A stretch of 14,521 bases of DNA from Bacteroidota bacterium (lineage in GTDB: Bacteria > Bacteroidota > Bacteroidia > Sphingobacteriales > Sphingobacteriaceae): NCBI GenBank assembly GCA_013286985.1, contig JABDEQ010000064.1, positions 1-14,521 of the forward strand. Reading direction: 5' to 3'. Position numbers and translations under genes: made by a program. The notes beneath the pieces are model-generated. The model was not told the origin of the DNA. It ran no database searches and saw nothing but the letters and a program-made list of their open reading frames with translations. Below are positions 6,822 through 13,165 of this stretch, piece after piece. Position 1 is the stretch's first letter; every line of letters starts with the position of its first letter.

Positions 6822-7142
6822 ATGAAAAAGTTGAGTTTAATAGTAGCAGCCGTTGCCATAGCAACAATATTTGAATTTGCGGCTGCAAATGATGTGAGTA
6901 ATAACAATATTGGGGTTTCAAAAACAGGAAAGATACTAACAGACACCATACCCACACCTACCCCGCCACCTGCACCGGCACCAGTGCCAAGTCCTACACC
7001 AAATCCGCCTCCAACACCAGCGCCTGTACCTAACCCGCCTACTCCGGCTCCGGTACCAACACCAAATCCAACTCCAAGCCCTAATCCAACGCCAAACCCG
7101 GCGCCAGCGCCAACACCTGCGCCGCCAGCACCGGGACATTAA
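6822..7142 (+). CDS. Small secreted proline-rich protein
   Basis: The 106-residue product starts with a type I signal peptide: MKK, a hydrophobic core LSLIVAAVAIATIF, and a likely cleavage after AAA at residue 22. A short polar segment (about 23-43) follows, then a tail from 44 to 106 made almost only of Pro, Ala, Thr, Asn, Val and Ser, with Pro at 34 of 63 positions, mostly alternating as xP. Such tails form extended polyproline II rods and could span or coat the envelope. There is no globular domain and no outer-membrane sorting sequence. The tail is locally much richer in G+C than its surroundings. It stands alone between two terminators. A TTACTTTG at 6768-6775 is a weak -7 candidate. The signal peptide and its own terminator support a real gene; its function is unknown. 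Confidence 0.7.
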   Translation: MKKLSLIVAAVAIATIFEFAAANDVSNNNIGVSKTGKILTDTIPTPTPPPAPAPVPSPTPNPPPTPAPVPNPPTPAPVPTPNPTPSPNPTPNPAPAPTPAPPAPGH

Positions 7143-7176
7143 TATACAGAATAATATTTCAGACTGTAATTTGAAG

Positions 7177-7208
7177 AAGCTTTGTATGTTGCATACAGGG
7201 CTTTTTTG
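7177..7208 (+). terminator. Rho-independent terminator of the proline-rich gene
   Basis: AAGCTTTGTATG (7177-7188) pairs with CATACAGGGCTT (7192-7203) at all 12 positions with two G-U wobbles; the loop is TTG. The stem is followed by TTTTG. It lies 34 bases after the stop. Confidence 0.82.
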
Positions 7209-7505
7209 TTAAATTTTACCAGCAAGATCTGTCTGTTTTATCATATGTGTCAGATACACAATTAATCTTTTTGTTAAATTATATTGCTTAAAATGAAACA
7301 TTATTACTCACTCAACGTACAACAGCATAATTTACCTGAAATCTTTTTACCGTTGTATTGAGCTTAAACATTTTACTTACACCTACTGAAATTGAGTTAT
7401 TTAATTAAAAAATAAATCAGTGTTCCGTTAGTATTTAACAGTGTTATCTAAAATAAATAAGCTGTTTGATTTATTATAAACATATTCTATTAAGAAAATA
7501 TCGGT
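7209..7505. other. A+T-rich intergenic stretch before the histidine kinase gene
   Basis: About 300 bases without a credible gene. The longest start-to-stop frame I noticed is a 22-codon one (7292 onward) with no support. A TTTG at about 7469-7472 is not followed by a good TAnnTTTG, so I cannot place a promoter. Nothing else is recognised. Confidence 0.5.
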
Positions 7506-8936
7506 TTGACACAGAAACTAAACTACCTTATTGCCTGGTTCAAATTATTGAAAAAAAGAACATCGCTGGCACTATTGGTTATCATCTTGATAGCATCGGC
7601 TGCAATGATTGTAACTAACTATTACACCATAAAAATTTCATCCGCCGCAAGGGCTTACATAAACGGAGAGTCCCAATACTCAAAAGGACAAAAAGATGCA
7701 TCGGCCTACCTCATTAAATATATTTATCTCGGAAACGATACCGATTACAAGGCTTTTGAAAGAAATATCAACATCCCCCTCGGCGATCATATAGCCCGTA
7801 TTGCCTTATCAAACAAACATAACAATGCCGAAGCGACCATGGGCTTTTTGCAGGGGAAAAACTACCCTAAAGATGTGGCCAATATGGTTTGGCTTTTTAC
7901 CACATTTAAACAATTGCCCATCTTTAAAAAGGTAATTGCCATTTGGTCGGAAGGTGATGCATTGGTAAATAAACTTTATTTAACCGGAATACAAGTGCGG
8001 CAGAAAATGCAGTCGCGGAAAATTTCTTCTGCGGAGAAACGGTCATTAATATTATCAATCAACAACATATCGCAACAGCTAACTATTAAGGAAGAAGATT
8101 TTTCGAACACGCTTGGCATTATAAGCAGTTCAATTAATGTATACCTGTTTATTGCCGATATAGTGGTGATACTGGTTATCATCATTAGCTCTTATACATA
8201 TGCCGGTATTATGATCAGAAATCTGCATCAATCAAAAAAGAAAATAATTGAACAAAACTTTGATCTGCAATCAATTAATGCCGGCCTGGATAAATTTGTA
8301 TTCAATATCACGCATGATTTACGGTCGCCATTGGTTTCATTAATCGGTTTGATTAGTTTGATTGACGATGAGACTGATATGGAACAGATTAAATCCTACA
8401 CTCTGCTCATGAAGGATAGTTTGGAAAAGCAGGATCAGTTTATTAACGAGATGCTCACCTTTATACAAAGCAAACATACGGGTTTAATTAAAAAGGAATG
8501 CAGCCTTAATATGATCATAGAAAATGTGCTCACCCAAAACCATTATGTAAAAGAAGGCAAAGAAGTGCATTTTTATAAGGAACTATTGCTTGATCAAATT
8601 GAAAGCGACTCGCTTAAATTGCAGGTGATATTAAATAACCTGGTTTCGAACGCGGTGAAGTATAGTGACACCAAAAAAGATGAACAGTGGGTAAAGGTTA
8701 AAACCTACCGTGCCGATAGTGAAGCAATAATTGAGATTGAGGATAATGGCCTGGGTATAAGGAAAAATGATCAGGAACGCATTTTTGATAAATTTTACCT
8801 GTCGGGCATCAACAAAAAAAGTTCAGGATTGGGCCTATACCTGGTAAAGGATGCCGTTAAACAAATGAACGGCCGGATACAGGTAAAATCTGAAGAGGGT
8901 TTATACAGCAGGTTTACCATCAGTATTCCGGGTTAA
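7506..8936 (+). CDS. Membrane-bound sensor histidine kinase with helical extracytoplasmic domain
   Basis: The 476-residue protein has a first membrane helix at about 19-37, an extracytoplasmic, mostly helical sensor region (about 38-208; it includes ARAYINGESQYSKGQKDA and a PLGD segment, a pattern I associate with four-helix sensor domains on kinases and diguanylate cyclases), a second helix at about 211-236, and a cytoplasmic kinase core. The core shows the phosphoacceptor H270 in FNITHDLRSPL, the N box LNNLVSNAVKYSD (376-388), G1 box EDNGLGI (412-418), F box IFDKF (426-430) and G2 box SSGLGLYLVK (439-448). It should autophosphorylate and pass phosphate to a response regulator, but none is adjacent, so it is an orphan kinase here. 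The start is a TTG at 7506: a TAA lies five codons upstream in frame, and the next ATG (codon 34) would cut into the first membrane helix. Confidence 0.88.
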   Translation: MTQKLNYLIAWFKLLKKRTSLALLVIILIASAAMIVTNYYTIKISSAARAYINGESQYSKGQKDASAYLIKYIYLGNDTDYKAFERNINIPLGDHIARIALSNKHNNAEATMGFLQGKNYPKDVANMVWLFTTFKQLPIFKKVIAIWSEGDALVNKLYLTGIQVRQKMQSRKISSAEKRSLILSINNISQQLTIKEEDFSNTLGIISSSINVYLFIADIVVILVIIISSYTYAGIMIRNLHQSKKKIIEQNFDLQSINAGLDKFVFNITHDLRSPLVSLIGLISLIDDETDMEQIKSYTLLMKDSLEKQDQFINEMLTFIQSKHTGLIKKECSLNMIIENVLTQNHYVKEGKEVHFYKELLLDQIESDSLKLQVILNNLVSNAVKYSDTKKDEQWVKVKTYRADSEAIIEIEDNGLGIRKNDQERIFDKFYLSGINKKSSGLGLYLVKDAVKQMNGRIQVKSEEGLYSRFTISIPG

Positions 8937-9817
8937 AATGGCGATGTGGTTGCCTCTTTCAGAAATTGCGTCACGTCCTGTTCTCTCCCGGTAAACGGAC
9001 CTGCTATTTCCGTTTTAAGGCCAGCCATAGCAGCGGCAAATTCGCCTGCCTTTTGTATTTCGATATTTTTACTACGCTGATATAAATACCCTGCCATATA
9101 AGTATCACCGCATCCGGTTGCGTCAACAACGGTTTTTGGCTGATAGGCCGGTATATCGTAAAAAACACCTTCTTTATAAATCAACGAGCCCTTGCTGCCG
9201 TTAGTTATCACGGCTTCGCGTACGCCCCAATCTGCCAGTTGCCGACAACCGTCTTTTACATCGTGCTGCCCTGTTAACGTCAATAGCTCATTAACATCCG
9301 CCTTAAGGATGCTGATATAAGGCAGTGCCTCTTTTTTCCATTGCCAATCGGCAGGTACCACCTTATAATTTACCACCTTGCGCAAATAGCCTTGTACATC
9401 TAAGGCTACTATTCCTTTTTTTGAAAGCCCTTTTATTATATTGATAGCAATATCATCAGCCAGCAAGGGGCCTAAATGAAAAATGCGCGCTTCGGTATCG
9501 GCAAGCTGCTGCAGGGTGAAAGTATCTGCCGTTTGCAGCACATTTTGCGTCCTTTCATCCTGATCCTCCGCATAAATATTTTCAAAATAAACGGTGTGTG
9601 CGCTTTGCTGTACTTTCACCTTAATATTTTGTTGGCGCATTTCATCAACATAGTGCATTTCCCCATCGCCCAAAGCAGTAACCAGCAAATAATTAATATC
9701 CAGCTTGCTTATTGCGTACGAGAAATAGAAGGCAGTGCCACCGGGCATATAATTTACGGAAACTGCGGTTACTACTTTGTCAGAAGTGATATGCCCAATG
9801 CAACAAATATCATACAT
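8933..9817 (-). CDS. PfkB-family carbohydrate kinase
   Basis: The 294-residue protein begins with YDICCIGHITSDKV, the ribokinase/PfkB strand-loop. It has the substrate-side glycine pair PGGTAFYFSYAISKL (25-39), the KADVNEL segment (172-178) and the C-terminal PfkB signature VVDATGCGDTYMAGYLY (230-246), with D238 as the catalytic base and the preceding glycines forming the anion hole. Family members transfer phosphate from ATP to a sugar, nucleoside or polyol hydroxyl in the cytoplasm. The substrate cannot be decided from sequence alone. Length is normal for the family. The gene converges on the histidine kinase gene, sharing the four bases TTAA (8933-8936) between the two stops, and diverges from the DoxX gene. 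Confidence 0.88.
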   Translation of the reverse strand: MYDICCIGHITSDKVVTAVSVNYMPGGTAFYFSYAISKLDINYLLVTALGDGEMHYVDEMRQQNIKVKVQQSAHTVYFENIYAEDQDERTQNVLQTADTFTLQQLADTEARIFHLGPLLADDIAINIIKGLSKKGIVALDVQGYLRKVVNYKVVPADWQWKKEALPYISILKADVNELLTLTGQHDVKDGCRQLADWGVREAVITNGSKGSLIYKEGVFYDIPAYQPKTVVDATGCGDTYMAGYLYQRSKNIEIQKAGEFAAAMAGLKTEIAGPFTGREQDVTQFLKEATTSPF

Positions 9818-9841
9818 ACGTGAAAAATAAAAAGTTATATA

Positions 9842-9866
9842 GTAATTTGCTTAATAAATAAATTAC
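9842..9866. promoter_or_regulatory. Inverted repeat between the divergent sugar kinase and DoxX genes
   Basis: GTAATTT (9842-9848) and AAATTAC (9860-9866) are perfect 7-base inverted arms with 11 bases between them, inside the 86-base divergent spacer. It could be an operator shared by both genes. The region is A+T-rich, so chance is a real alternative. Confidence 0.25.
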
Positions 9867-9903
9867 ACTTTCAAATACCATTCCAATCCAGTTTATAAAC
9901 CCA

Positions 9904-10323
9904 ATGAAAAAGAAAGAATACGCTTATCTGCTGGCCCGGCTTCCGCTGGGGATGAGCTTTTTTGGCCATGGTTTAATACGTTTAACCAAACTGGATGCTT
10001 TTAGTCATGGCATGGTAGGGCAATTCAGTAAATCGTTATTGCCGGCAGTCATTGTACTTGGTTTTGGATATGTATTGCCATTTTTAGAGTTTATAGCGGG
10101 TTTATTATTACTGTTGGGATGGTTTACCCGTTTTGCTATTGTTTTGGGTGTTGCTATTATGCTAACCCTTATTTTGGGCAGCAGCCTGATTGAACAATGG
10201 AATGCCGTGTTTACGCAATTGGTTTATGGCGCGTATTTAGCGGTATTATTTTATTTTTCGGATTGCAACGGTATTTCTGTTGATGGCTATGCCGGATTAT
10301 TTAAAAAAAATTTATCCCGATAA
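9904..10323 (+). CDS. DoxX family membrane protein
   Basis: The 139-residue protein has four predicted membrane segments (about 6-26, 46-71, 74-96 and 101-122), with the DoxX-family features LLARLPLGMSFFGHGLIRL at the N-terminus and LPFLEFIAGLLLLLGWFTR in the middle, and a short cytoplasmic tail. DoxX proteins are small inner-membrane proteins; some are linked to thiosulfate:quinone oxidoreductase subunits or redox homeostasis, but most, including this subgroup, have no assigned activity. Length and topology are typical. It is divergent from the sugar kinase and is followed by a dehydrogenase relic, so no operon partner is visible. Confidence 0.85.
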   Translation: MKKKEYAYLLARLPLGMSFFGHGLIRLTKLDAFSHGMVGQFSKSLLPAVIVLGFGYVLPFLEFIAGLLLLLGWFTRFAIVLGVAIMLTLILGSSLIEQWNAVFTQLVYGAYLAVLFYFSDCNGISVDGYAGLFKKNLSR

Positions 10324-10339
10324 TTAAAAACGTAAATTA

Positions 10340-10493
10340 ATGAATACTAGCCGAAACGTCATCCTGCTAACCGGTGACACATCTGTTAACCTCTGTCTAT
10401 CTGGCATTTATACTTGCTTATTATGCAACTAAAGCGGCCATGCGCTCGTTAAACCTATCATCGCGCTATCAACCAAAAAACACTAATTGTTAA
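10340..10493 (+). pseudogene. Relic of a DltE-like short-chain dehydrogenase (two fragments in different frames)
   Basis: An ATG at 10340 opens a frame reading MNTSRNVILLTGDTS, which resembles the start of NAD(P)-binding short-chain dehydrogenases (pattern N.ILITGGTSGIG), but the Gly-rich motif is broken and the frame stops after 30 codons. In another frame, 10416-10490 reads AYYATKAAMRSLNLSSRYQ followed by PKNTN, which fits the catalytic YxxxK region of DltE-like members (Y.ATKAALHSY.LSLRYQLK.TN); this frame stops at 10491-10493. The order is right, but some 130 residues between the two parts and the whole C-terminus are missing. The best reading is a decayed gene with an internal deletion and frameshift. 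This rests on motif recognition only. Confidence 0.6.
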
Positions 10494-10556
10494 ATATAAA
10501 AACGGGTGTTTTAACGGGGTGAAGTCGCGTACTTTAACTTAATGTTACCAGAAAAT

Positions 10557-10570
10557 TAATTACGTAATTA
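10557..10570. promoter_or_regulatory. Perfect 14-base palindrome upstream of the small hypothetical gene
   Basis: TAATTACGTAATTA is a complete palindrome without spacer, ending 22 bases before the ATG at 10593. Its place in the leader or core promoter suits an operator for a dimeric repressor. The bases on either side do not continue the symmetry. The cognate regulator is unknown. Confidence 0.4.
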
Positions 10571-10592
10571 GACATCCACAAAAAAACCAATT

Positions 10593-10919
10593 ATGCAAAC
10601 AATAGAAATGAGTTTTGAGAAGTCAGAGCTGCGTTATAACGACAGCGGCAGGTATAACTGGGATAAACCTGCAGACGTTTACAGTCCATTTTACACCAGC
10701 GGCGAAGGCGATACCTCGTTTGACCGTACTAATGGAAACGAAGTGCTTTATTTTATAAATCACTTATTCAAAGATTTTCCGGATGAGCCTACACTTTCTC
10801 ACTATTTAAAAGCGGAGGAAATGATTGCGTTTGATTTGCCCCGGTCAAAAAAGAGCCACAAAAGTGCAGCCGAATGGATCTATAAAAACTGGAATAACCG
10901 CGAGAAACTAATAATGTAA
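10593..10919 (+). CDS. Hypothetical small soluble protein
   Basis: I do not recognise this 108-residue protein. It has no signal peptide or membrane segment, and is polar with many aromatic residues (YNDSGRYNWDKPADVYSPFY near the N-terminus). A central part that should be helical follows (NEVLYFINHLFKDF, about 49-62; LSHYLKAEEMIAFDL, about 68-82), then a Lys/Ser-rich link and a C-terminal helix with Trp (AAEWIYKNWNNREKLIM). There are no cysteines or obvious metal-binding or catalytic motifs. The frame is supported by ordinary codon use, an isolated position between spacers, and the upstream palindrome. It stands alone: the dehydrogenase relic is before it and a convergent operon after it. Confidence 0.65.
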   Translation: MQTIEMSFEKSELRYNDSGRYNWDKPADVYSPFYTSGEGDTSFDRTNGNEVLYFINHLFKDFPDEPTLSHYLKAEEMIAFDLPRSKKSHKSAAEWIYKNWNNREKLIM

Positions 10920-10920
10920 A

Positions 10921-10942
10921 CGTTCAGCTGATTTACTGAGCG
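10921..10942 (+). terminator. Possible weak hairpin after the hypothetical gene
   Basis: CGTTCAG (10921-10927) pairs with CTGAGCG (10936-10942), seven positions with one G-U wobble and an 8-base loop, starting right after the stop codon. No T-run follows, so terminator function is doubtful. Confidence 0.3.
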
Positions 10943-11043
10943 GATTCACCGTTTATTCCTGAACTTTATTTACAGGTAAATTATTTTTTAAGCAGGTAAT
11001 TTAAAGGCAAATGAATTTAGTATAAAATACTGAAACAGGCTTT

Positions 11044-12018
11044 TTATTGCTGTTGTTGTTGCTGCTGTTGTATAATTTCCATATAGCGCTGGTAGCTATT
11101 TTTAGGAGTATCAGAAACAATGCTGGTTACATGGGCTTCGGCAATCATGCTGTCACTGTTTTGCAATACATTTTCGTCATCAACAGCAACTGCAACTTCC
11201 AACTTATGGTTAGATGAACCTTTGTAAACGCCTTTAACCGGTGAGCAGTCGCTAAAGTTACGCCCTACCGCCAAACGCACGTGTGTTTCATTAGCAATAC
11301 AATTATTGGTTGGATCGATACCGAGCCAGCCATAATCGGGCAGGTATACTTCCGCCCAGGCGTGGGTAGCACCTTCGCCCCGCATTCCATCGCGTTTGCT
11401 GGTACAAATGTAGCCGCTAACATACCGGGCAGGTATTTGTACCATACGCAGCATTTCCATCAAAATATGTGCAAAATCCTGGCAAACACCGGCCTTGAGC
11501 TTCCATATTTCGTCGAGCGTTGTTTCAACCGTGGTAACGCCTTTTATGTATTCAAAATTTTCGTAAACGTATTGGCAAAAACGCAGGGCTACCTGGTACG
11601 GCGTATCGTCACTTTGGCTTTGCTGTTCAATAATGGCTTTTAACTCACTAATACCTTCAAAATATTCCTGTTTCAAAAAATCAATATAGGGCACCATAAA
11701 CTGTAATCGCCGTAAATCTTCCCATTGGTGCACCGGAAATATATCGCTGACAGGTAGTTCGCGGTGTTTGGTAACCACCCATACTCTTGAATTGATGGTA
11801 AGCACCGTATGTGGTTCTGAATAGGTGAAACTGCCCACTTCATTACCGTAATAATCAATATGGGTATCAACCACCGGGTTACCGGTAATGGTAAGCTCCT
11901 GCTTAATTACATCCTGATATTGGTCTTTTATGGGGAAAAGAATAACCTGGTTGGCGCTGTCACGAACCGGACCCTCGTAAATGTATCGGGTAATATGTTG
12001 TATCTCAAATTCGGGCAT
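11044..12018 (-). CDS. Transglutaminase-like cysteine protein with polyglutamine C-terminus
   Basis: The 324-residue protein opens with the bacterial transglutaminase-like N-terminal beta domain (about 1-90: HITRYIYEGPVRDSANQVILFP, then DYYGN). The papain-like transglutaminase core follows (about 145-245), with the triad C179 in AGVCQDFAHILMEMLR, H219 in GEGATHAWAEVYLP and D235 in WLGIDPTNN; VGRNFSDCSPVKG follows, as usual in this family. There is no signal peptide, so it is predicted to be cytoplasmic. It could hydrolyse or form amide bonds. It is the last of three genes transcribed in the order ATP-grasp, alpha-E, transglutaminase, a conserved set proposed from comparative genomics to make or process a peptide. 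The gap to the alpha-E stop is 74 bases. Oddity: the protein ends in eight consecutive glutamines (residues 317-324). Confidence 0.92.
   Translation of the reverse strand: MPEFEIQHITRYIYEGPVRDSANQVILFPIKDQYQDVIKQELTITGNPVVDTHIDYYGNEVGSFTYSEPHTVLTINSRVWVVTKHRELPVSDIFPVHQWEDLRRLQFMVPYIDFLKQEYFEGISELKAIIEQQSQSDDTPYQVALRFCQYVYENFEYIKGVTTVETTLDEIWKLKAGVCQDFAHILMEMLRMVQIPARYVSGYICTSKRDGMRGEGATHAWAEVYLPDYGWLGIDPTNNCIANETHVRLAVGRNFSDCSPVKGVYKGSSNHKLEVAVAVDDENVLQNSDSMIAEAHVTSIVSDTPKNSYQRYMEIIQQQQQQQQ
11047..11070 (-). repeat. CAA/CAG trinucleotide repeat encoding the Gln8 tail
   Basis: Eight in-frame CAA or CAG codons immediately precede the TAA stop of the transglutaminase-like gene. Mixed CAA and CAG interrupt the repeat, so it is less slippage-prone than a pure one, but tail length may vary between strains. 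Confidence 0.85.
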
Positions 12019-12092
12019 CTTTACTCAATTATTTAATTTGATGATTTGAAAACGCTTTTGTCATCATTAACCTGGTCTTCCAAATAATTTAA

Positions 12093-13025
12093 TCAGGAGT
12101 TTGCAAAGTAATATTCGTTAAGTGCATTTCCTATACCATATAATTCTTTTCGTATCTGTGTTAAAAACGAATGCAAACCTTCCTGTTCTATTGTTTTTAC
12201 CGAACTATATTTAATACGGCTTTGTAGTCGCCCTATCTGGAAGGACATCTCCCTAAAGGTATCAATATTGCTGTCGCTCTTTAACCTGTCGAAATAACGC
12301 TGGATATTGTTAACCGAATAAATTACAGACCGGGGGAAATCATTATTTAAAACCACCTGCTCCAAAATATTGGCTGCTTCAAATCCTTCGCGGTAAGTTT
12401 TTAAATACAACTCATATCCTCCCAATGATAATAACAGGTGTTTCCAATAGCTGGTATCGGTCAATAAATCGGGATTATCACCAACGGAACCAAATTTGGT
12501 ATCTAAAATATCAACCGACTGGATAGCCCGCTCTAAATATTTGCCAATATTCATAAAGCTGCGCCCTTCGCCCCGCTCCATGGTAATCTCAATGGTGCCA
12601 TAATAAAGCATAACCTGCTTTATCAGTATATCCAGCAGGCCAATAGGGTCTTCGCGCTGTAAAGCTTTCTCTAACCTGGGATCTTTTACGGTATGGTAAT
12701 ACTCATTTAAACACTGCCACAAATCTTTTGGAATATGTTCCTGTACACTGCGGGCATTTTCGCGGGCAAGGGTAATGATGTTTAAAATAGAATTGGAGTT
12801 GTTTTTCCCCGTAACCATAAACTTTAAAACCTCCCGACTGCTATCTTCCAGCGCTTCGGAATATTCATCATGCCCGGCAAATATTCTAATTACCGGCTTC
12901 CAGGTAAATTCCTGTACCGCATCTTGTGATGAGGCATAATTTATTTTCAACATCCGCAGCATACCATCGCTGCGTTCAATATACCTGCTTAACCAATAAA
13001 AACTTGCTGCTACCCTGCTTAACAT
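12093..13025 (-). CDS. Alpha-E domain protein
   Basis: The 310-residue protein starts with the diagnostic MLSRVAASFYWLSRYIERSDGMLRML and is helical throughout, with further family segments ENARSVQEHIPKDLWQCLNEYY (about 89-110), GRSFMNIGKYLERAIQSVDILD (about 153-174) and FPRSVIYSVNNI (about 234-245). Full length is normal for the family. Alpha-E proteins have no known activity; they occur almost always with a circularly permuted ATP-grasp protein and a transglutaminase-like protein, sometimes fused, as in this operon. It lies 140 bases after the ATP-grasp stop, and that gap contains a heptad array. A short imperfect hairpin with no T-run (12039-12066) lies between it and the transglutaminase gene. 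Confidence 0.93.
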   Translation of the reverse strand: MLSRVAASFYWLSRYIERSDGMLRMLKINYASSQDAVQEFTWKPVIRIFAGHDEYSEALEDSSREVLKFMVTGKNNSNSILNIITLARENARSVQEHIPKDLWQCLNEYYHTVKDPRLEKALQREDPIGLLDILIKQVMLYYGTIEITMERGEGRSFMNIGKYLERAIQSVDILDTKFGSVGDNPDLLTDTSYWKHLLLSLGGYELYLKTYREGFEAANILEQVVLNNDFPRSVIYSVNNIQRYFDRLKSDSNIDTFREMSFQIGRLQSRIKYSSVKTIEQEGLHSFLTQIRKELYGIGNALNEYYFANS

Positions 13026-13031
13026 CTATTT

Positions 13032-13108
13032 GATTTACGATTTAAGAATTACGATTTACAATTTTTATTTCGGAAGTCGGATTTTCGATTTCGGAATTAT
13101 TTGATTTT
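13032..13108 (+). repeat. Eleven consecutive heptads (GATTTAC then ATTTCGG types) inside the operon spacer
   Basis: Read on the plus strand, 7-base units run without a break: GATTTAC at 13032-13038 and 13053-13059 with one- or two-base variants between them, then ATTTCGG at 13067-13073 and 13088-13094 with variants AAGTCGG and ATTTTCG between them, fading out in A+T-rich units to 13108. The array starts 7 bases upstream of the alpha-E start codon (minus strand), the same kind of position as the arrays before the S23-type gene and sdhB. The rest of the spacer (13109-13165) shows nothing recognised. Confidence 0.75.
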
Positions 13109-13165
13109 AATGCTTCAACTTCTTCTCTGTAAAAGCCCTTACTAATTGCAAACTGCCTAACGATT

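Noticed and set aside
6936..7139. Minus-strand frame rich in Trp and Arg opposite the proline-rich gene
   Set aside because: It is the antisense of the proline codons; composition is an artefact and there is no start context or family.
7292..7360. 22-codon frame starting MKHYYSLN upstream of the histidine kinase
   Set aside because: Too short, no ribosome-binding or promoter context, and A+T-rich sequence gives such frames by chance.
11281..11643. 120-codon plus-strand open frame opposite the transglutaminase-like gene
   Set aside because: Antisense shadow of a gene with an intact catalytic triad; no recognisable domain.
12039..12066. Hairpin TGATGA...TCATCA between the alpha-E and transglutaminase genes as a terminator
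   Set aside because: Short imperfect stem with a bulge, no T-run on the transcribed strand, and it would cut a conserved operon.
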